Below are positions 44,777 to 53,666 of a DNA stretch of 64,000 nucleotides, piece after piece. Positions within the stretch are counted from its first letter, which is position 1; every line of letters starts with the position of its first letter. The notes under the pieces are model-generated. The model saw only the letters and a program-made list of their open reading frames with translations. It was not told the DNA's origin and did no database searches. Origin of the DNA: Brachyspira sp. SAP_772 (GTDB lineage: Bacteria; Spirochaetota; Brachyspiria; Brachyspirales; Brachyspiraceae); NCBI RefSeq assembly GCF_009755885.1, contig NZ_VYIX01000003.1:68-64067 (forward strand). The letters are read 5' to 3'. The position numbers were made by a program, and so were the translations under genes.

Positions 44777-44886
44777 ATTTATTAATCCTAATTTTAAAAT
44801 TATTATCTGCTATATTTTATACGAATTTAATTTTTTTTCAATATATTAAAAAAATATTTGATATAATCCATTAAGCTTCAACAAAA

Positions 44887-44914
44887 TTGACAAAGCATAT
44901 AATATTGTTATAAT
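44887..44914 (+). promoter_or_regulatory. Strong promoter of tRNA-Thr
   Basis: TTGACA (44887-44892) and TATAAT (44909-44914), both perfect, with a 16-bp spacer. The tRNA starts at 44924, ten bases after the -10. Confidence 0.85.
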
Positions 44915-44923
44915 TATTAAAAA

Positions 44924-44996
44924 GCCAACCTAGCTCAGTTGGCAGAGCAACGCATTCGTAATGCGTGGGTCGTGGGTTCGATCCCCATGGTTGGCT
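44924..44996 (+). tRNA. tRNA-Thr (anticodon CGT)
   Basis: The cloverleaf folds in full: acceptor GCCAACC / GGTTGGC, D arm GCTC...GAGC, anticodon arm ACGCA-TTCGTAA-TGCGT, variable loop GGGTC, T arm GTGGG-TTCGATC-CCCAT with one G-T pair. The loop TTCGTAA gives anticodon CGT, which reads ACG threonine codons. No CCA is encoded. A perfect promoter precedes it. Confidence 0.95.
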
Positions 44997-45062
44997 TTTA
45001 TATTTGTAAAATATTTTTTATAATTAATTTATCAATAAAAAAATATAACAATAAAACATAAT

Positions 45063-46013
45063 ATGAAAGAATTTGAACTTATAGAAAAAATAAAACAACT
45101 GTCAAATAACCACAATAAAACTTCAAACATCAATATCGGCGATGATTGTGCTGTGTTAAGAAATATTAGTGATGAAAAAGATATTCTAGTAACAACAGAT
45201 ATATTAGTTGAAAACATACATTTTAGCCTTAAATATTATTCTTTTTATGATGTTGGATATAAATCAGCACAAGTTAATATTAGCGATATTATATGTAAAG
45301 GTGCTTTTCCTAAGAGTGTGTTTGTGTCATTATCTATACCAAAAAACATTACAGAAGAAAATATTTTAAAATGGTATGATGGTTTTTTGGAAGCATGCAA
45401 ACCATATAACATAGAAATTGCAGGAGGAGACACCACTAGTTCAAACAATGATTTTTTTATATCTATAACATTAATTGGTGAAATAGAAAAAAATAAATCA
45501 ATACTTAGAAGCAATTCAAAAGATAATGACAATATTTATGTTTTAGGAATTGTTGGTGAAAGTGACTGGGGTCTAAAAAAACTATTATCTGGCAACTACA
45601 GCTATGATGATGAAAGTGTAAAAACCCATTTAAGACCAAAACTTTTCTTTAATGAATGGCAAGAGATAATAAAAAAATACAAAATAAACTCTTCTATAGA
45701 TATTAGTGATGGACTGTTACAAGATTTATCTCATATAGCAGAGAAGTCTAATTTGTATGCTAAAGTATTTGAAGATTCTAATTGGCAAAAGGTTAATAGA
45801 TTTTTTGATGGCAGCAAAGAAGTATTAAACTCAATACTCACAGGCGGAGAAGATTATGCTGTGTTATTTACCACTCAAGATAATATAGAAGAAAAAGACA
45901 ATCTTATAAAAATAGGAAAAATGACATCATCAAAAGAAGATAATAGAGTTTCATTTATAGATAAAAATAATAAAACAGTAAATTTTAAATATAAAGGATA
46001 TACTCATATTTAA
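45063..46013 (+). CDS. thiL: Thiamine-monophosphate kinase
   Basis: 316 residues of the ThiL/PurM-like ATP-dependent kinase, which phosphorylates thiamine phosphate to thiamine diphosphate. The conserved motifs are GDDCAVLRN, VTTDILVENIHF, EIAGGDTTSSNND and SSIDISDGLLQDLSH plus GGEDYAVLF. There is no strong ribosome-binding site before the ATG at 45063. It shares three bases at its 3' end with the convergent glycosyltransferase gene. No other thiamine genes are nearby, and no TPP riboswitch is seen upstream. Confidence 0.92.
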   Translation: MKEFELIEKIKQLSNNHNKTSNINIGDDCAVLRNISDEKDILVTTDILVENIHFSLKYYSFYDVGYKSAQVNISDIICKGAFPKSVFVSLSIPKNITEENILKWYDGFLEACKPYNIEIAGGDTTSSNNDFFISITLIGEIEKNKSILRSNSKDNDNIYVLGIVGESDWGLKKLLSGNYSYDDESVKTHLRPKLFFNEWQEIIKKYKINSSIDISDGLLQDLSHIAEKSNLYAKVFEDSNWQKVNRFFDGSKEVLNSILTGGEDYAVLFTTQDNIEEKDNLIKIGKMTSSKEDNRVSFIDKNNKTVNFKYKGYTHI

Positions 46014-47125
46014 AACTTACTATCAGCAATTTTATCTAATGCATATTTTTTGTATTTTTCTCTAAGAGTGATAGAAGGTATCCACCAAGCCACAGAAAAC
46101 ACTTTTTTCTTTATAGATTCTATCTTGTCTATATAAACTTTATAATCATCATAAGTTTTCATTACATAAACATTGTATGAATAGAATGCATGTTTTTTTC
46201 TATCTATTTCAACATCAAGTTTTTTTATTAAGTTATGACAGAGTTTATAAAACTCATCTTTATTCTCTGCTTTATAATTATTAAAAGTATGAAGCAAAGA
46301 AAAGAAATTATAATAATTACAATCTATAAGCAAATCTTTTTTATTTTCTTTATAATAATTAAAAACATTTTCAAAAACTTCTAATATCGCTAAAGGCATA
46401 TTTTTAGTGTAAGAGATATTACCTATTAAAGAAGTGCTCCTTTGTAAATAATAATATTTTGCGTTATTGTTATAACATATTTTTGGATTATAAACTAAAA
46501 ACCTATAAAACATATCCACATCTTCAGCTAATCTATATTTTGAATAAAGTAATTTATGTTCTATTAAAAAATTTTTCTTATATAATTTATTCCAAGCAAC
46601 AACTAAAGGATATTCTGGAGTATTTTCTTTTTCTGTAGTATTAACATTAAAATTACTAATACCTTCAATGTAGGAGTTTTTAAATTTCTTCTTCCAAATA
46701 TTTAATCTGTTATGATAATAAGGCTTTATATTATTAGTAGCTTCATTAAAAGTATATATATTATTTGTAAAAACTATGTCAGCATCACTTTTTAAAGCAG
46801 TATTATATAACTCTTCAATAAAGTTCTCAGATACAAAATCATCAGAATCTATAAATGAAATATAATCTGCATTGCTTTCTAATAAACCGCTATTTCTTGC
46901 AAAACCTAAACCTTGATTTTCCTTATGATTAATAATTTTTACTCTATTGTCTTTATTTATATATTCTTTAATAATATTTTCTGAGTTGTCAGTAGAACAA
47001 TCATTAACACAAATTATTTCTATATCTTTTAATGTTTGATTAATCACACTATCCAAACATTTTCTTAAATATTTTTCAACATTATAAATTGGTAAAACAA
47101 CAGAAACTTTAGGCATTAAAAACAT
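46010..47125 (-). CDS. Family 2 glycosyltransferase
   Basis: 371 residues. The GT-A domain is at the N-terminus: VSVVLPIYNVEKYLRKCLDS, IEIICVNDCSTDNS and the DxD segment YISFIDSDDFV, with the substrate region YRLAEDVDMFYRFL near 230. The C-terminal part has a helical, non-membrane character (IPSITLREKYKKYA). The enzyme probably builds lipo-oligosaccharide or surface glycan, since no other biosynthesis genes give a specific substrate. The ATG at 47125 could be replaced by the one four codons in (47113). It is in the same direction as pepT upstream, seven bases away. Confidence 0.85.
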   Translation of the reverse strand: MFLMPKVSVVLPIYNVEKYLRKCLDSVINQTLKDIEIICVNDCSTDNSENIIKEYINKDNRVKIINHKENQGLGFARNSGLLESNADYISFIDSDDFVSENFIEELYNTALKSDADIVFTNNIYTFNEATNNIKPYYHNRLNIWKKKFKNSYIEGISNFNVNTTEKENTPEYPLVVAWNKLYKKNFLIEHKLLYSKYRLAEDVDMFYRFLVYNPKICYNNNAKYYYLQRSTSLIGNISYTKNMPLAILEVFENVFNYYKENKKDLLIDCNYYNFFSLLHTFNNYKAENKDEFYKLCHNLIKKLDVEIDRKKHAFYSYNVYVMKTYDDYKVYIDKIESIKKKVFSVAWWIPSITLREKYKKYALDKIADSKF

Positions 47126-47131
47126 CTCCTA

Positions 47132-48364
47132 TTATTTATAATTAGCATATATACTTACTATTTTTAGTAAAACCTCAACCATCTTCTCCAAAGACTGAAC
47201 AGGAATATACTCAAATCTACTATGGGCATTTTCTCCTCCAGTAGAAAGATTAGGACAAGGAAGATTTCTAAACGATAACCTAGCACCATCAGTGCCTCCT
47301 CTAATAGGAACTTGTTTTTCTTTTATACCGCATTCATTAAAAGCTATTTTAGCATTTTCTATTAAATGCATATGAGGAAGTATTTTTTCTTTCATATTGT
47401 AGTAACTATCTTTAAGCTTAACTACAAATGTGTTTTCACCATACTTTTTATTTAGAAACTCACAAATATTTTTTATAAACTCTTTTTTATTTTCAAACTT
47501 TTCTCTGTCATGATCTCTTATTATATATTCAAGCTTAGCATTTTCTTCATTGCCTTCTATATATGATAAATGATAAAAACCTTCATAATTTTCTGTATAC
47601 TCTGGCTTTTCGTTTTGCGGAAGCATGCCATTAAACTCCATAGCAAGTAATATGGCATTTTTCATTTTGTTTTTAGCATAACCCGGATGAACATTAACCC
47701 CATTAACAACTATATTACAAGAAGCAGCATTAAAGTTCTCGTATTCTATCTCTCCTAATTCTCCGCCGTCTATAGTATATGCAAAATCAGCTCCAAACCC
47801 TTCAACATTAAAATGCTCTATACCAGAACCTATTTCTTCATCTGGAGTAAATGCTATTTTTATCTCTCCATGCTCTATACTTTTATCTTTCATTATAGTT
47901 TCAACCATAGTCATAATCTCAGCAATACCAGCCTTGTCATCAGCACCCAAAAGTGTTGTACCGTCTGTTACTATTAAATCAGAGCCTATATATTTATTTA
48001 AATTAAGAAAATCTTTTACACTAAATATTATGTTTTTTTCTTTGTTTAATATTATGTCTTTACCATCATAATTTTTGATTATATTAGCCTTTATATCCTT
48101 GCCGCTAACATCTTCAACAGTATCCAAATGAGCAATAAAACCTATTTTGGCTTTATCCTCTTTTCCCTTAGTTGCAGGAATTGCAGCATATACAAAAGAT
48201 TTCTCATCAATATAAGAATTATCAACTCCTAAATCTTTTAACTCTTTTAATAAATATTCAGCAAACACTCTCTGCCCAATAGAGCTTGGTGTTTCATTTT
48301 CATTGGCAGACGATGATGAAGTGTCAAAAGCAGTGTATTTTATAAATCTTTCATAAGCTTTCAT
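47132..48364 (-). CDS. pepT: Peptidase T (tripeptide aminopeptidase)
   Basis: 410-residue M20B zinc peptidase that removes the N-terminal residue of tripeptides. Metal and catalytic motifs: IAHLDTVEDVSG, TTLLGADDKAGIAEI, FTPDEEIGSGIEHF, TIDGGELGEIEYENF and RGGTDGARLSFRNLP with GGENAHSRFEYI at the end. The length is standard. It is the upstream gene of a pair with the glycosyltransferase and divergent from a probable outer-membrane protein gene. Confidence 0.95.
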   Translation of the reverse strand: MKAYERFIKYTAFDTSSSSANENETPSSIGQRVFAEYLLKELKDLGVDNSYIDEKSFVYAAIPATKGKEDKAKIGFIAHLDTVEDVSGKDIKANIIKNYDGKDIILNKEKNIIFSVKDFLNLNKYIGSDLIVTDGTTLLGADDKAGIAEIMTMVETIMKDKSIEHGEIKIAFTPDEEIGSGIEHFNVEGFGADFAYTIDGGELGEIEYENFNAASCNIVVNGVNVHPGYAKNKMKNAILLAMEFNGMLPQNEKPEYTENYEGFYHLSYIEGNEENAKLEYIIRDHDREKFENKKEFIKNICEFLNKKYGENTFVVKLKDSYYNMKEKILPHMHLIENAKIAFNECGIKEKQVPIRGGTDGARLSFRNLPCPNLSTGGENAHSRFEYIPVQSLEKMVEVLLKIVSIYANYK

Positions 48365-48426
48365 AATATTATCCTAAAAATTAATATTTATATATTATCA
48401 AAAAAGAGTAAATATTCAATATTTAA

Positions 48427-48455
48427 TTGATATTTTAATTTCTTTATGTTATATT
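48427..48455 (+). promoter_or_regulatory. Predicted promoter of the outer-membrane protein gene
   Basis: TTGATA (48427-48432) and TATATT (48450-48455), spacer 17 bp; the likely start codon is 30 bases downstream. The two hexamers are the same as those at 13211-13239. Confidence 0.6.
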
Positions 48456-48484
48456 TGCTAAATTAATAAATTATGGGTAAAATT

Positions 48485-49768
48485 ATGAAAAAATATTTGT
48501 CTTTAGTTATTATCATTTTTAATGTTTTTAATGCATTATACAGTCAAACAACAAACATACAAACAACAAATACAAACTCTGGTAAATATGGAATTTTAAG
48601 TGCATCATTAGAATTAATAGCATATGGAAGAATGAGTGATTTAATAGAACAAACAGGAAATGAAGATACATTAGGGGTACTTCTTTATGGAGATTTGCAC
48701 TATATAAAAGAATATAAATATGCATCTATTGAAGCAAATATAAATGCTAGATTTTATGAACCTTTATCTCATAAAGCTAGATTTTATAAAGATATGTCTC
48801 CTCCTGTTGTTGATTTTTCTAAAATGAATCTATTTGTAAATTTCAAATATATTGGAGTAAGAGCTGGGGTATTAGAACCATACACAAAAAATATACCTAT
48901 GACTTCATATTTCCCTACACTATTTTATTTTCACACAGTAAGCAGCAACAAAGCAACTATATTATCAGGACCAAGAGATATGCCTATAGGTTATGAAACG
49001 CAATTTATACCAAGATACGATACAGGTCTTATGATAGAGTCATCGTTCTATGGAGTATTCATTGGAATTGGTGTGGTCAATGGTGAAATGGGGCTTGACC
49101 CTAACTCTTCTAAAGGATTAATGGCTAAAATATCCTATAGTAACGATTATATTAATACTGGTGTTGCAGGTATAGTAAGTCAGCTTGGATCAATACCTAT
49201 AAAAGAATATGGAGATAGTATTAATGCTTTTTTCTATTTTAAAAATGGCAAAAATGGAAGATTTACAGTAGGAATAGAAGGATTTTGGTTTAGACATGGA
49301 ATAATGAGATACAATGAATATTCACCGGGAAACGAAAATAATAATCCTCACAATTATAATGGAGGATACTATACAGATTTCTCTATTCAAACATTTGATG
49401 GCAATAAACCTTATTATGCTATGAGCGGTTTTCTTTTCTTTGAGGCGAGAAGATTATGGATTATAGATATTACAGCACATGTTGGAGTGCATGATAATAA
49501 TATTTATTCAAACAGTGAAGATATTTTTCAGCCTAAATATAGAGCATTTTTAAAACTTACTTTTAATGTTACAGAAGATTTTAAAATTATGGTTTCAGAT
49601 ACATTTACATATGACCCTGTATATAAAAATAATTATCAATATTATGAGCTTGAAAATAGAAATCAAGTTGGCGTAATTTCATATAATGAAAAAAACGGTC
49701 ATTACACTGTAGACAATGATTTTTATATAGGTTTGAGTTTTAAATTTGGTGGAGTTTGGGGTAAATAA
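48485..49768 (+). CDS. Probable outer-membrane beta-barrel protein
   Basis: About 427 residues after a signal peptide (KKYLSLVIIIFNVFNALYSQ). The frame opens at an ATG at 48473, but the signal peptide begins four codons later, so I chose 48485, which has GGG seven bases before. The body is a run of amphipathic strands with aromatic ends (YASIEANINARFYEPL, YINTGVAGIVSQLG, FTVGIEGFWFRHG, FLKLTFNVTEDFKIMVSD) and a terminal strand YIGLSFKFGG, typical of a porin-like barrel. I do not recognise a family. It is divergent from pepT and has its own promoter. Confidence 0.7.
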   Translation: MKKYLSLVIIIFNVFNALYSQTTNIQTTNTNSGKYGILSASLELIAYGRMSDLIEQTGNEDTLGVLLYGDLHYIKEYKYASIEANINARFYEPLSHKARFYKDMSPPVVDFSKMNLFVNFKYIGVRAGVLEPYTKNIPMTSYFPTLFYFHTVSSNKATILSGPRDMPIGYETQFIPRYDTGLMIESSFYGVFIGIGVVNGEMGLDPNSSKGLMAKISYSNDYINTGVAGIVSQLGSIPIKEYGDSINAFFYFKNGKNGRFTVGIEGFWFRHGIMRYNEYSPGNENNNPHNYNGGYYTDFSIQTFDGNKPYYAMSGFLFFEARRLWIIDITAHVGVHDNNIYSNSEDIFQPKYRAFLKLTFNVTEDFKIMVSDTFTYDPVYKNNYQYYELENRNQVGVISYNEKNGHYTVDNDFYIGLSFKFGGVWGK

Positions 49769-49774
49769 ATATAA

Positions 49775-51388
49775 TTAAGAAACAAAATTATCAATTTCTT
49801 TTAAAATATTTTCTCTTAAGATGTTTCTTTTTGTTTTAATTTCTTTTAGAATATCCAATGCAAGAGAAGCATCTTTGAGAGATTTTCTTATCTGCCAAAA
49901 GCCGCTGTCCCAAAGAGATATTTTAAATTTATCTGCATTAACTTTTTCTATATTAGTATAAAAATATTTATAAAGCTCTTTTGAAATATCAATTAAATCT
50001 TTAGCTTCTTTTGTGAAAGAAATATTTTTTAAATAATCATATACAAATCTGCTTTCTCCATCATAACTAAAAAAACTATTATTGCAAAAAACTTCTTTAT
50101 AATCAAACGGATAAAAATGATTAATTATTTTATAATATTTGTTATTATAAAAAATATTATCCATAGCAGAGGTTTGATTGGAAGTAGAAAATAAGCTCCA
50201 CACTATAGAGTCATTTTTAAAATCATCAGAAAAACTTTTTTTTGGAATAATAAATTGATCACTTCCATTAAGCCAATTAACTTTTACACTTCTTCTAACG
50301 GCATGTATAATCATAGCTTTTTCAAAATTTTCTTTTGTGATAGAAAGAGAACCTGCAGAAGCCTGAGGAGCAGAAAATATTGCTGTGAGATTTTGTTTTT
50401 GTAAATCGCTTCCGCAGCTCATAAGTGAACCTATAAAACCATCGCATATTTTGTTTCTTATGTCTTTTCCATTTTCTTTTACAACTATAGCAGATGATAA
50501 AGGCACAAATGATGATGTTGTTCTTATTCTCTTTATCCATTTATTTAACAGTTCTTCTCTAGAAACCACGCTATAATTTTTTTTAGTTTTTAATTCTCCA
50601 TTATCATTAAGTATATCTAATACTATATTTTCTTTTTTTATGTTAAACAATTTTGAAACTTTCCATATTATAAAACTCACAGGAAAGGGAGTTGTTTTTG
50701 AAGTGTTATCAAAATTAGAAGAAGAGAATATAAAACCATTCATAAACTTATAATTACAAACATTGTTTCTAAACTTTTCATTATTGTTTGATTTTATATA
50801 ATTTGTTTTAGAAAATATTGCTAAATAAACTTCTCTATATAAAAACTCTCTGTATATTCTAAACATAAACTGAGCATAAAGCTCTCTCGAAGATTCTCCT
50901 AATTTTTCGGCGTGCATAATATCTCTTATTTTGCTAATACTCACATTTTTTTTGCTTTTTGAATTTGTGCCTGCAACTTGACTTGTAGCATATGGAGGGT
51001 TTATAAATATTAACCATTTTAAGTTTTTATTATTTAAGTCTTTTATTAATTTTTTTGGAAGCTTTTGATAGTTAAAAATATTTTCTGAAACAACTATATC
51101 ATCATTCAAATAATCATATTGAAATAAACAAACTCCTCTGAACTTTTTCTTGCAATAATCAATATCTTTTTCATCTATTGTAGACATATACAAATATTTA
51201 TACAATTCTTTATCTAAATAATATTCTAAATTCCCTCTTCCAGATGCCATATCCCATATTCTATAATTGCCGCTTTTTAATTCATCTATAGAAATAACAC
51301 TATTTATATACTCTAAAGACTTTTTGGCAAATATCAAAGGTGTATAAAACTCACCTAAATATCTTTTTTTGGAATTATATTCACTCAT
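49775..51388 (-). CDS. DNA adenine methyltransferase-like protein, orphan
   Basis: 537 residues. N-terminal SAM-dependent fold: YLGEFYTPLIFAKKSLEYIN, motif I-like IWDMASGRGNLEYYL and catalytic INPPYATSQVAG (NPPY, N6-adenine type). A further region, GSLMSCGSDLQKQNLTAIFS, and a C-terminal helical part look like a recognition domain. No restriction enzyme is adjacent, so it could be an orphan methyltransferase or a type II/IIG fragment. Its start lies one base after the stop of the upstream PP-loop gene, so the two are translationally coupled, which is unusual for a methyltransferase. Confidence 0.75.
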   Translation of the reverse strand: MSEYNSKKRYLGEFYTPLIFAKKSLEYINSVISIDELKSGNYRIWDMASGRGNLEYYLDKELYKYLYMSTIDEKDIDYCKKKFRGVCLFQYDYLNDDIVVSENIFNYQKLPKKLIKDLNNKNLKWLIFINPPYATSQVAGTNSKSKKNVSISKIRDIMHAEKLGESSRELYAQFMFRIYREFLYREVYLAIFSKTNYIKSNNNEKFRNNVCNYKFMNGFIFSSSNFDNTSKTTPFPVSFIIWKVSKLFNIKKENIVLDILNDNGELKTKKNYSVVSREELLNKWIKRIRTTSSFVPLSSAIVVKENGKDIRNKICDGFIGSLMSCGSDLQKQNLTAIFSAPQASAGSLSITKENFEKAMIIHAVRRSVKVNWLNGSDQFIIPKKSFSDDFKNDSIVWSLFSTSNQTSAMDNIFYNNKYYKIINHFYPFDYKEVFCNNSFFSYDGESRFVYDYLKNISFTKEAKDLIDISKELYKYFYTNIEKVNADKFKISLWDSGFWQIRKSLKDASLALDILKEIKTKRNILRENILKEIDNFVS

Positions 51389-51389
51389 A

Positions 51390-52442
51390 TTATAATATCT
51401 GTGTAAATTGTGTTTCTTTAGATTTTTTATTATCTATCTCGATTATCTCTTTTTCATCATCTTTATCATTATAATTATAAGAAATCGTTATAGACAAAGT
51501 TTCAGCCTCTTCTTTAGAAAAATAACCCATTATGTTTGCAGATTTTAACACTACTTCTTTTATGTTCTCAACTTCCCCATAAAGCTCTAAATAACCAAAA
51601 GGCCCCTTATTATAATTTGGTCTAAATGTAATAGCGTTTTTTCTCTCTCTTTTTTCTAATGCATCATTTTCATTTTCATTTCTTCCAAGTATAAGTTTTG
51701 CATTATCATCAATTCTTATATGCCTTCCTATAGCTAAATACTGCATAAGCTCCATATTAACAATATCTCTTCCATTATGAGAAACTAGCTCCTCGTATCT
51801 TCTTCCATAATTTTTATCAACTATAGAACAGCACCCGCCAGAAGGAATAGGATAATCATCTATACCAAACTCTTTAGCAAGCTCCATCTGTACATGCCTG
51901 CTTCGTCCATATATATCATAAAGATTTTCTCTGTTTATAAGCCCCTCGCTTTCTGCTATTGTGATTGGAAGAAGCTTTGCAGATAATGGTCTTAAAAGTT
52001 TGCCCTCAAGTCCGCTTTCTCTTATAGAATTAATTAAGTCTTGAGATTTTTGACTCATAGGTCTTTGCCCTTTAACTTCTCCAGTAGCAATAAAATCAAA
52101 TCCCTCTTCTTCCATTATATTTTTAGCAGTTTTAAGCATAAGTATATGGCAATCCAAACAAGGATTAATAGAACTTCCATAACCATATTTTGGATTTAAA
52201 AACATATCAATATATTTATCTTTCAAAGAAACAAATCTTATTGGAATATTAAGAAAATCGGCAGCCTTTTTAGCAGGGTCATTATAATGTATATTCATAA
52301 GCTCATTTTTAATTACAGGGTATTCAAGCCCTGTAACGAATCTTACAGCAAGAACATCAATATTTTCTCTTTTTAATATAGCCCCCACAAGCATACTATC
52401 AAGACCGCCTGAAAGAAGCAAAATAGCCTTAGCTTTTTTCAT
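51390..52442 (-). CDS. PP-loop ATPase, ThiI/MnmA-like, with NFACT-R-like C-terminus
   Basis: 350 residues. N-terminal PP-loop motif ILLLSGGLDSMLVG (residues 7-20) and a paired-cysteine stretch SINPCLDCHILML near 90-100, plus FIATGEVKGQRPMSQ and SGGCCSIVDK, as in tRNA sulfur-transfer enzymes such as ThiI and MnmA. The C-terminal part has LILGRNENENDALEK, resembling the NFACT-R (DUF814) domain. The family probably thiolates tRNA, but the exact position is not known. The methyltransferase gene begins one base after its stop. Confidence 0.75.
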   Translation of the reverse strand: MKKAKAILLLSGGLDSMLVGAILKRENIDVLAVRFVTGLEYPVIKNELMNIHYNDPAKKAADFLNIPIRFVSLKDKYIDMFLNPKYGYGSSINPCLDCHILMLKTAKNIMEEEGFDFIATGEVKGQRPMSQKSQDLINSIRESGLEGKLLRPLSAKLLPITIAESEGLINRENLYDIYGRSRHVQMELAKEFGIDDYPIPSGGCCSIVDKNYGRRYEELVSHNGRDIVNMELMQYLAIGRHIRIDDNAKLILGRNENENDALEKRERKNAITFRPNYNKGPFGYLELYGEVENIKEVVLKSANIMGYFSKEEAETLSITISYNYNDKDDEKEIIEIDNKKSKETQFTQIL

Positions 52443-52513
52443 TTACATTTACCTTTATTTTAATAATTTTTTTGAGTATATACTAAAATTTTCAAATTTG
52501 TCAATTTTTTAAT

Positions 52514-52729
52514 GTTCTTTTTCCCGCCGCAAAAAGAACCAAAAAGTGCAAATATTTAGACTTTATATTTTAATAATATATATAATCTAAAATAATATCT
52601 ATATCTTTGAATAAAAATGCAGTTCTTTTGCTTCTTTTATACCAATACCGAAGGCACTTCCTACGGTCGTAAAAGAAGTGGGGGCGTGTACCCTATGGGC
52701 ACGCTTTGCAGGGGGCTAGTCCCCACAAA
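52514..52729 (+). repeat. Intergenic hairpin repeat, copy 6
   Basis: Module A (52514-52551) with GTTCTTTTT-CCCGCCGC-AAAAAGAAC and the tail CAAAAAGTGC; an AT-rich link; module B (52617-52729) with an expanded arm around CCGAAGG and CCTACGG, closed by AAAAGAAG, then GTGTACCCTATGGGCACGC and GGGGGCTAGTCCCC. It occupies most of the 436-base gap between the PP-loop gene and the metallopeptidase gene; no gene is seen. Confidence 0.85.
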
Positions 52730-52819
52730 TAAAAAAATTAAAAAATATTTCTGACAAAATTTATTTATTTTAGTATATATTCATTTTCTAATTTATTCAA
52801 TAATAATAATTTGTTAAAA

Positions 52820-52851
52820 TAAAAAGGCTAATCATAAAAATGATTAACCTT
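52820..52851 (-). terminator. Intrinsic terminator of the YugP-type peptidase gene
   Basis: On the minus strand GGTTAATCA pairs with TGATTAGCC (one T-G wobble) and is followed by TTTTTATTTT. It is 28 bases from the stop codon. Confidence 0.8.
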
Positions 52852-52878
52852 CTTTAATAAATCTCTTATCTATAATTT

Positions 52879-53589
52879 TTAATCTCTTCTTCTATTAGCA
52901 AGCATCAAAAGTCTTAGTAAACTTAGTACCGCAGTAACAGCAGCAGCAACATAAGTTAAAGCAGCAGCATTAAGCACTTTTCTAGCCCCATAAAGCTCTT
53001 CAGAATCCAAAAATCCGCCCTTATCCAAAATCTTTATAGCCCTATTAGAAGCATCAAACTCTACAGGCAATGTTATTAAAGAGAATAAAACAGCAAAAGC
53101 AAATAATATAATACCTCCCATCATAAGATATTGAGAAATGCTTCCAGCCCCTCCAATAACAATACCAATAAGTACAAGCATAGGTCCAAATTGATTACCA
53201 ATAGCACATAATGGATAAAAACTATTTCTTAAAGTTAAAGGTGCATAGCTTCTATCATGTTGTATAGCATGCCCAACTTCATGAGCAGCAATACCTAAAG
53301 CAGCAACATCAGTACCATTATAAACATCATTAGAAAGTCTTAAAACTTTAGCACTTGGGTCATAATGGTCTGTTAAATGCCCGTTTATTCTCTCTATAGG
53401 AATATTTAAGCCATAAGCATCTAATATATATTTTGCTGTTTGTGCTCCTGTTATTCCTCTTTTGTTTTCTACCCTACTATATTTTGAGTAAGCACCATTT
53501 ACTTTCATCTGTGCCCATAAACCCAATAATATACCGGGTATTAATATCCATATATATCCAAAATAATATTCAAAATATCCGCCAAACAT
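52879..53589 (-). CDS. YugP-type membrane zinc metallopeptidase
   Basis: 236 residues with a zinc-binding HExxH-type site (HEVGHAIQH, about residue 117) and the second-ligand region around FDASNRAIKIL. An N-terminal membrane helix (YFGYIWILIPGILLGLW) and three further hydrophobic segments place the site at the inner membrane. The family is DUF2933-unrelated 'neutral zinc metallopeptidase' (YugP, PF04298), of unknown substrate. It ends with a terminator and lies 77 bases downstream of mnmG. Confidence 0.85.
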   Translation of the reverse strand: MFGGYFEYYFGYIWILIPGILLGLWAQMKVNGAYSKYSRVENKRGITGAQTAKYILDAYGLNIPIERINGHLTDHYDPSAKVLRLSNDVYNGTDVAALGIAAHEVGHAIQHDRSYAPLTLRNSFYPLCAIGNQFGPMLVLIGIVIGGAGSISQYLMMGGIILFAFAVLFSLITLPVEFDASNRAIKILDKGGFLDSEELYGARKVLNAAALTYVAAAVTAVLSLLRLLMLANRRRD

Positions 53590-53666
53590 TATTTATCCTC
53601 CTCACATTATTCTAAAATTATAGCATTAAAATATAACAAGCTCAATACCAATAAAGTAAAATATTT

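Noticed and set aside
44820-44900. Possible riboswitch or T-box near gatB and thiL.
   Set aside because: No conserved riboswitch core or T-box motif could be found; the region only holds the tRNA promoter.
48473-48484. ATG at 48473 as the start of the outer-membrane protein.
   Set aside because: The signal peptide begins four codons later and the GGG before 48485 fits better as ribosome-binding site; the difference is small and not certain.
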